From assembly GCF_004216495.1 (NCBI RefSeq), contig NZ_CP034841.1, positions 310,001 to 374,000 on the forward strand: a DNA stretch of 64,000 nt, read 5' to 3'. The position numbers and the translations under genes are program-made. This document shows positions 58,026 to 64,000 of this stretch, in pieces. The DNA is from Mycoplasmopsis phocirhinis (GTDB lineage Bacteria > Bacillota_I > Bacilli_A > Mycoplasmatales > Metamycoplasmataceae). The first letter of the stretch is position 1, and the number at the start of each line of letters is the position of its first letter. The notes under the pieces were generated by a model. The model had not been told where the DNA came from. It saw nothing but the letters and a program-made list of their open reading frames with translations, and did no database searches.

Positions 58026-58556
58026 ATGTTATATAAAAAGCGGAGTAAAATCAAGACTAAAAAAGAGAAAATTTTAAGATCGTGAATATTGGTAGAACAA
58101 ATATCAGAAGGAAATTTTGACGAAAATAAAACCGAAATATTTGATTCTAGATTGGAGCAAAATTTATACGATTTTTTAAATCAAAAAATAACTCAAAAAA
58201 ATAAACCTAAAGCTGGTGTTGCTATAATGTTTAATGTTTTTGATTCAAATAAAATTATTGATATTTTTAAAAAAATATTCCACATTGACAATCTTGACGA
58301 AGAAATTCAAACTAATAAAAGATTCTCTTTTGCCTTATATTTTGACAAAGATTTAAATTTAATTAACGAGTTAACCTTTTTTACTATCAGTGGCTATATT
58401 TTAGATAAAGAGATAATTCCAAAACAAGATAAATTTTTAGAATATGAAAAAGAAAATAAACAATTAATTAAGCAAATTTTTACAAATGAACAAAATTTAC
58501 ATCCTCGTTTTTTCTTTAATAAAGCATTTACTGAAATACTAAAATATTTGACATAA
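58026..58556 (+). pseudogene. SF1 helicase, N-terminal fragment before frameshift
   Basis: Open from ATG 58026 (MLYKKRSKIKTKKEKIL) to TAA 58556, 176 residues. ILRSWILVEQISEGNF is like the N-terminal block of large SF1 helicases with a DUF4011-type front. The frame stops inside a stretch whose continuation is one base out of phase. See the following entry. Without the C-terminal part it has no helicase motif. Confidence 0.6.
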
Positions 58557-58558
58557 AT

Positions 58559-60991
58559 AAAAAAATAGAAAACAATAATAAATATAAAATTTTAATACTG
58601 GATAATATAGAAAATCAAGTTGATAATTTACATTCATTTTTTATTAAAGATTTAGAAAAAGCACTAAATCTAGATACTCAAAACTTAAATTCATACTTAT
58701 TAGGAAATAAATTAACTAGAAAAAATCTAGACTATAACAAAAAAGAAAATGCTGGACTTTTTAGCGACATATTACAGCCTCTAAATTATCCTTGCTCACG
58801 TTTTCCAAGTAATTTAAATTATTCTTTATCTTTAATGCAACAAGTTGCTGTCAATTTAGCACTTGATTCAGATGACACTAATATAAAAAGCGTTAACGGG
58901 CCACCAGGCACTGGGAAAACAACATTGCTAAAAGATATTTTTGCCGAATTGGTTGTTAAACAAGCTCTTGAAATTTGTAAATTGGGTAATAAACATATTG
59001 ACGAAAAAATTGATTTAGAAATTCAAAATTATAAAATTGCTAAAGTGCCTGAACAAATAGCTAATAAAGGAATAGTTGTTGCTAGTTCAAATAATGCTGC
59101 TGTTCAAAATATTGTTAAAGAATTACCACGCATTCATGAAATCGACAATCAAAACCAAATTCCTAAATATAAACATAAAACCTTAAAAGATTTGATTATT
59201 GAAGCAGATTATTTCTATAATATTTCAAATTCACAACTTCAACAAACAAGTAAAAATGAAAATTGAGGTTTATTTGCTATTGAGGGTGGCAAACAACAAA
59301 ATACAGAGTTAATGATGAGTATCATAGATAAAGTTTTTGATTGTTTTCAAGAATATGAACCTGATGCACGAATTTATACACAATTTATACAAGAATACAA
59401 TAATGTAAAAAGATTTAAAAATGATATTCAAAATTATTCTAATAAGCTAAAAAATATTGAACAAGATAAAGTCAAAATCGTTAATAATTCCAGTTTTCAA
59501 AAAGTTAAATATGCTCAAATATCAGATAATGATTTTGAAAAAATTCAGTTAACACTCCAACAACAAATTAGTAATATCGAGCAAAATATTAATAATTTGA
59601 TTGATAAAAAAACACAAATTAAACAAAATATTGATTCGTTAAATATTCAAAAACCAAATGGGTTAATCCGCTTATTTAAACGCAAATTATTTAAAGACCT
59701 TGAACAACAAGAACAAGAATATGCAATTGAATTATTAAAAATAGACAAAGAAATAAAAAACGAAAACGAATTAGTTAAAAACTATAAAAAAGAATTGAAT
59801 AAATTTGTGCAAATTTTAAACAAAAAAGAAAGTATTGTAAATTTGCTTAAAACAAAAGGAATTAAAAATTTAGATTTTACAGAAAATTATAATCACTTTC
59901 ACCGAGGTAATCCGTGATTTAATCAAGAATACCGAATTTTGCAATCTAATCTTTTTATATTAGCCTTAAAAGTAAGAAAACAGTTTTTATACGAAAATAG
60001 ATTTAGCATCAAATCTGCAAAAACAATTTGAACTAATCAAAATAAAATATTTACAAAGAAAAGAAGTGAATTAATAACGCAAGCGTGAAATTGAATAAAT
60101 TTAATTTTTCCAGTAATTAGTTCAACATTTGCTAGTTTTTCAAGGATGTTTCAAAATTTAGCCAAGGAATCAATAGGCTATTTATTTATCGATGAGGCTG
60201 GTCAAGCTCTGCCCCAAGCTAGTGTAGGAGCAATTTTTAGGTCTAAACGTTTATTGGTGGTAGGCGATCCTAGTCAAATTGAACCTGTTCTTACATTAGA
60301 CTTAAAAATATTACACTCAATAGCACAATCTTTTGATGTTTATAATGATTATTTTTCTTCAACACAATATTTAGTAGACCAACATAGTGAATATGGTTAT
60401 CAAAAAGCAGATAAAAGTTGAATAGGAATACCATTGTGAGTACAACGAAGATGACTTTCACCAATGTTTGATATATCTAATGCAATTTCGTATGATGATA
60501 AAATGGTTCAAGGTAAAAATGACAATACAACAGGTGTTGGCGAATGAATTGATGTTGAAAGCAAAAATGCTGATGATAAGTATGTCAAAGAACAAGCAAA
60601 TGAGTTAATCAATCAAATAATCAAAATTCAAGATACTGACCCTAATAAATCAATATATGTTATTTCGCCGTTTAAAAATGTAGCAAATAGGCTTATTAAA
60701 GATCTAGATGAAATTGGATTTGTTCAATATTCAAATAACAATAAAGCCATAAATGTTGGTACAGTACACACGTTTCAAGGTAAAGAAGCTGATGTTGTCT
60801 TTTTGGTATTGGGTTGTGATGATAAAAATACAGGCGCGGCTAATTGAGCCGTTAAAAATCCTAATCTAATGAATGTTGCGGCTACGAGAGCAAGAAAAGA
60901 ATTTTACATAATCGGAGATAAAAAAATATTTGAAAATCTTGGAAGTGAAGTAATCAAAAAAACTCTTACCAAATTAACATCTAAAAGTTAA
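58559..60991 (+). pseudogene. SF1 (UPF1-like) helicase, main fragment after frameshift
   Basis: The -1 frame is open from about 58544 through 60991; the first ATG is 58835. Motifs are complete: Walker A GPPGTGKTT, ASSNNAAVQNI (Ia), FIDEAGQALPQ (II), VVGDPSQIEPV (III), VGTVHTFQGKEADVVFL (V) and NVAATRARK (VI). A coiled-coil insert covers about residues 230-430 from 58559. One missing T in TATTTGAC near 58547 would join both parts as LKYFDINKK. So it is either a recent frameshift, a sequencing error, or the second part works from 58835. Confidence 0.7.
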
Positions 60992-61023
60992 AAACAATAT
61001 TTATATTGGTGTATTACAATTTT

Positions 61024-61056
61024 AAATATCAAGCACTAAAACTGCTTGATATTTTT
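61024..61056. terminator. Bidirectional terminator, helicase / nrnA
   Basis: AAATATCAAGCA-ctaaaac-TGCTTGATATTT with T tract; lies between convergent genes. Confidence 0.85.
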
Positions 61057-61076
61057 AATTTAATTTAAGATGTTAA

Positions 61077-62003
61077 TTATTGAGATTTATTTATCAATTC
61101 AATAACTTTTTTAATTTGTGATAATGACTCAATATTAAAACCCGAAGAGTGAAAATGTCCTCCACCACCAAAATTATTAGCAATTTTTGAAACATCAAAA
61201 TATGAGTGAGAACGAATTGAGCAACGATAAAATCCTTGTTTGCTCTTTAACACTGCTAAACAAACTTCACTATCAGCAATATCAAGAAATGAATTTACTA
61301 ATGGTCGTACTATATCATTGGAAATAATTTGTTCTGAAACAATATATGAAACTAAACCATCAACTTGAATTGTTTTTAACACATCAAAAATAATTTGTTT
61401 TTCTTGTTTATTTAATTTTAAATTTTGTAATACTTGTTTATATTCTAGTCCTTTTGACATTAAAAAACTCATTGCCTCAAAAGTAGAAGTACTTATATTT
61501 CGTTGTGTGAAATTATTAGTATCACTAATAATAGCAACCGCTAAAGCTTGCATTGCTTTTTGATTTAATTTTAAATTTAGGCTTTTAACCATTTCAACTA
61601 ATAATTGACCACATGCTGGTCAATGATCACCGCCAATGCCAAACATAAATTTTTCCTCTTCAGGGTGGTGGTCTAATTTAAGTGATGTTGTAACATCAAC
61701 ACGCTGATCAAAAACTCTTTTTTTGTTTGAGGTATCAACAACTATTTTTAATGATTTATCAAAAAAATCATCTCTAACTAAATCTAGTTTAGCATCAAAT
61801 AAAAATTCCAAATTACGCGGACACTCACCTCCTGAAATTTGTACTTGTTCAATATTTGTTGAATTAATCTCAATAATTTGTTTAAGAGCTACGCTTGTGC
61901 CGATTGTATCACCGTCTGGATTTTTATGAGTTAATAATGTAATAAATTGAGAGTTATTGATATATTCTCAAAACTTTTTGAATTGCTGGTTTAAATTGTC
62001 CAT
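61077..62003 (-). CDS. nrnA: DHH-family oligoribonuclease / pAp phosphatase NrnA
   Basis: A 308-residue phosphoesterase degrading short RNA oligomers and pAp. Metal motifs: HKNPDGDTIG (Asp-x-Asp), VVDTSNKKR, LDHHPE (DHH) and SDTNNF; the DHHA1 substrate motif is GGGGHFHSSGF. The start is ATG 62003, with TATAAT six bases upstream and no ribosome site. It is adjacent to RNase J, so two RNA-decay enzymes are side by side. Confidence 0.92.
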
Positions 62004-62009
62004 ATTTTA

Positions 62010-62015
62010 ATTATA
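62010..62015 (-). promoter_or_regulatory. -10 box of nrnA
   Basis: TATAAT on the minus strand six bases before ATG 62003, predicting a leaderless transcript. Confidence 0.5.
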
Positions 62016-62050
62016 TAAATAATTTTTAAAACAAAAAATAGAGCCTTGCT

Positions 62051-63883
62051 TTATTCTATATCTTCTTCGTCATCATGGATATCATCTTCAAGTTCGGATT
62101 GATCGCCGAACATTTCACTACGCACATTTTTCAAAATTGACTTAGTTTTTGAATTAGTTTTTTCTTTTTTATCAAATTTAAGCTCGCTGTTTTGTAAAAC
62201 TACATCATTAGGATCATCTGTGTATAAAATCGTTGGGATTATAATTGGTTTTCTTCTTTTTTCCTTATAAAAAAGATTTTCAAGTCGTTCTATAATTAAT
62301 TGTTTTAACTCTACTATATTAAAATTTTGTGTGTTTTTAACATAGTATAAAGCTGCGCCGTGCGCTACACGCTTTGCTTCATTAACTAAAGCTAATGAAG
62401 TTTTAACATAAAACGCACCTCGTGAGATTAGCGATGGTCGTCCAATTATATTTTTATTCGGACGGTCTATAACTAAACAAATATTAACAAAACCGCTTTC
62501 AGCTAATTGCTGTCTTTCTTTGATTACATTGGCATTTAAATTTAACACATTATGCCCATCAATATAAATAGGTCCATAATCTATTTTTTCATCACTTTCA
62601 CTCACTACTTGATTAATAATGTTATAAACACGACCTTTTTCGGGAATGAAAATATTATTAGGATTTACACCGTTGCGCACAGCACTTTGACCATGGACTA
62701 TACTCATACGATATTCGCCATGGTAAGGAATAAAGTATTTAGGTTTAGTTAATTGAAAAATTTTATCGTGTTCATGTTTATATGCGTGTCCAGAAGTGTG
62801 TAAATAACCATCTACACCATTTTCTTTGATATCTGCTCCTAGTTTAGCCAAACGGTTAATTAGAAGTTCAATCACCATATGATTACCTGGAATAGGACTA
62901 GAAGAAAATATTATTAAATCACCTTTTTCTATTTTTACACTTTGGTGCTTACCGTGCGACATTCTCGCAAGAGCAGCTAATTGCTCACCTTGACTACCGG
63001 TTGTTAAAATAACTAAATCTTTATCGGGTACACTTGACACTTGTTTTTTATCAAGCAAAACCTTGTTATCAACATTAATATAACCTAATTTGCGACCAAT
63101 TTTTACGCCATTAACCATTGAACGACCAAAGGTGGCTACCTTTTTGCCTAATTTTGCAACTAATTCAATTATTGCTTTAACACGTGTTAAATTAGAAGCA
63201 AAAGCTGTAATAATCACTTTACGAGTTGCTTGCCTAATATATTTTTCAATATCTTTTAAAATATCGTTTTCTGAAGGAGAATGAAACGGACGCATTGCAT
63301 TTGTTGAATCAGATAATAAAACAGTTAAACCTTCTTTACCAATTTGATCTAAACGAGCAAAATCAGTATAACTTTCACCAATAGGATTGTAATCGAATCT
63401 AAAATCACCGGTGCACATTATTGAACCATTAGGAGTATTAATACGAATACCAAACGCATCTGGAATTGAGTGTTGTGCTGATCAAAAATCTACTCAACAT
63501 TCTCCAAAACGATGTACAGCCGATTTTTCAATTTCAATAAATTCAATATCACTTGGAACTTTGTGCTCTTCAAATTTTAATTTTAAATATTGAATTGCTA
63601 TACGTGGGGCGAATATTTTTTTAAAAGCCACTTGTTTAACTAAATAAACAACTCCTCCGATATGATCTTCGTGACCATGAGTAATGAATAAACCTTTAAT
63701 TTTGTGTTTATTTTGTGCTAAATACGAATAATCTGGAATTATGCCTTTAATACCAGTTTGTGCAGTATCAGCAAATTTAATTCCCGCATCAACTATAAAA
63801 ATATTGTCTTTATATTCAACAAATAATGAAGATTTACCAATTTCTTGTACACCACCAATTGCTACTAATCTTGTTGGGTTCAT
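62051..63883 (-). CDS. rnj: Ribonuclease J
   Basis: A 610-residue metallo-beta-lactamase nuclease (5' exonuclease/endonuclease of RNA decay and rRNA maturation). Metal site HGHEDHIGG, CTGDFRFDYNP, and the beta-CASP motifs LLSDSTNA, ITAFASNLTRVK and HTSGHAYKHEH. The C-terminal domain is followed by an acidic tail (about 595-610: DDIHDDEEDIE). The start has AGGAGGT. I cannot tell J1 from J2. Confidence 0.93.
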
Positions 63884-63942
63884 ATACCTCCTGTGTTTAA
63901 TTTATTATTAATAAAAGAAATTTATAAATAGTAATATCATAT

Positions 63943-63948
63943 GTTATA
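63943..63948 (-). promoter_or_regulatory. Extended -10 promoter of RNase J
   Basis: Minus-strand TGTGGTATAAC, with TATAAC preceded by TGG, 59 bases before the ATG. Confidence 0.5.
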
Positions 63949-64000
63949 CCACAAAAATATAATAAACCAAAAAAGCAAGTAAAAATTTAGATAATTTGTT

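Overview
The window is AT-rich and carries many in-frame TGA codons inside well-conserved proteins (RpsK, RplQ, RplM, ValS, AckA, PepA, HsdR and the transposases). This means genetic code 4, and with the wall-less lipoprotein repertoire and compact operons it points to a mollicute of the Mycoplasma type. All coordinates below read TGA as Trp; several genes therefore end later than a standard-code reading would give (valS, the OppB-like gene, the ECF S-component gene). I cannot name the species from the sequence alone.

Layout. 1-4.2 kb: a divergent surface protein, then map-infA-rpmJ-rpsM-rpsK-rpoA-rplQ, which is the end of the ribosomal superoperon without secY/adk in front of it. 4.2-6.6 kb: a large degenerate OppF-like protein. 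6.9-17.6 kb: valS-folD, pta-ackA-coaD-engB, an anchored surface protein, pyk and whiA. 17.6-25.3 kb: one tightly coupled operon of two Opp-type permeases, three lipoproteins and a ZIP metal transporter. 25.3-44.5 kb: an accessory region with hsdR but no adjacent hsdM/hsdS, a tyrosine recombinase, an IS1138-like IS3-family element, two near-identical inverted IS1634-family copies (1839 bp each) flanking the 16S-23S rRNA operon, an alcohol dehydrogenase and a Cof phosphatase, and a convergent type II restriction-modification pair whose GIY-YIG nuclease gene is cut by the right-hand IS. 44.5-49.6 kb: two paralogous S41-peptidase lipoproteins and an ECF S-component. 49.7-64 kb: housekeeping genes: pepA, tdk, a TM2 protein, tRNA-Ile, rplM-rpsI, sufS-sufU, a Y-family polymerase, a nadD-yqeK fusion, an rluB-type pseudouridine synthase, a frameshifted SF1 helicase, nrnA and RNase J.

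How it works together. Pyk, Pta and AckA form the ATP-yielding end of fermentation; Adh handles alcohol/aldehyde redox. SufS/SufU is a minimal Fe-S system. The lipoprotein operon (17.6-25.3 kb) is the most interesting physiological unit: it has permeases, surface proteins and a metal transporter but no functional ABC ATPase. A 795-residue OppF-like protein elsewhere in the window keeps the C-terminal OppF features but has lost the Walker A motif. I infer a metal or metal-peptide uptake function for the operon; this is not proven by sequence.

Expression signals. Extended -10 boxes (TG-n-TAnnnT) recur. Several genes have TATAAT-like boxes only 6-7 bases before the ATG and no Shine-Dalgarno sequence, predicting leaderless mRNAs. 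Rho-independent hairpins end most operons.
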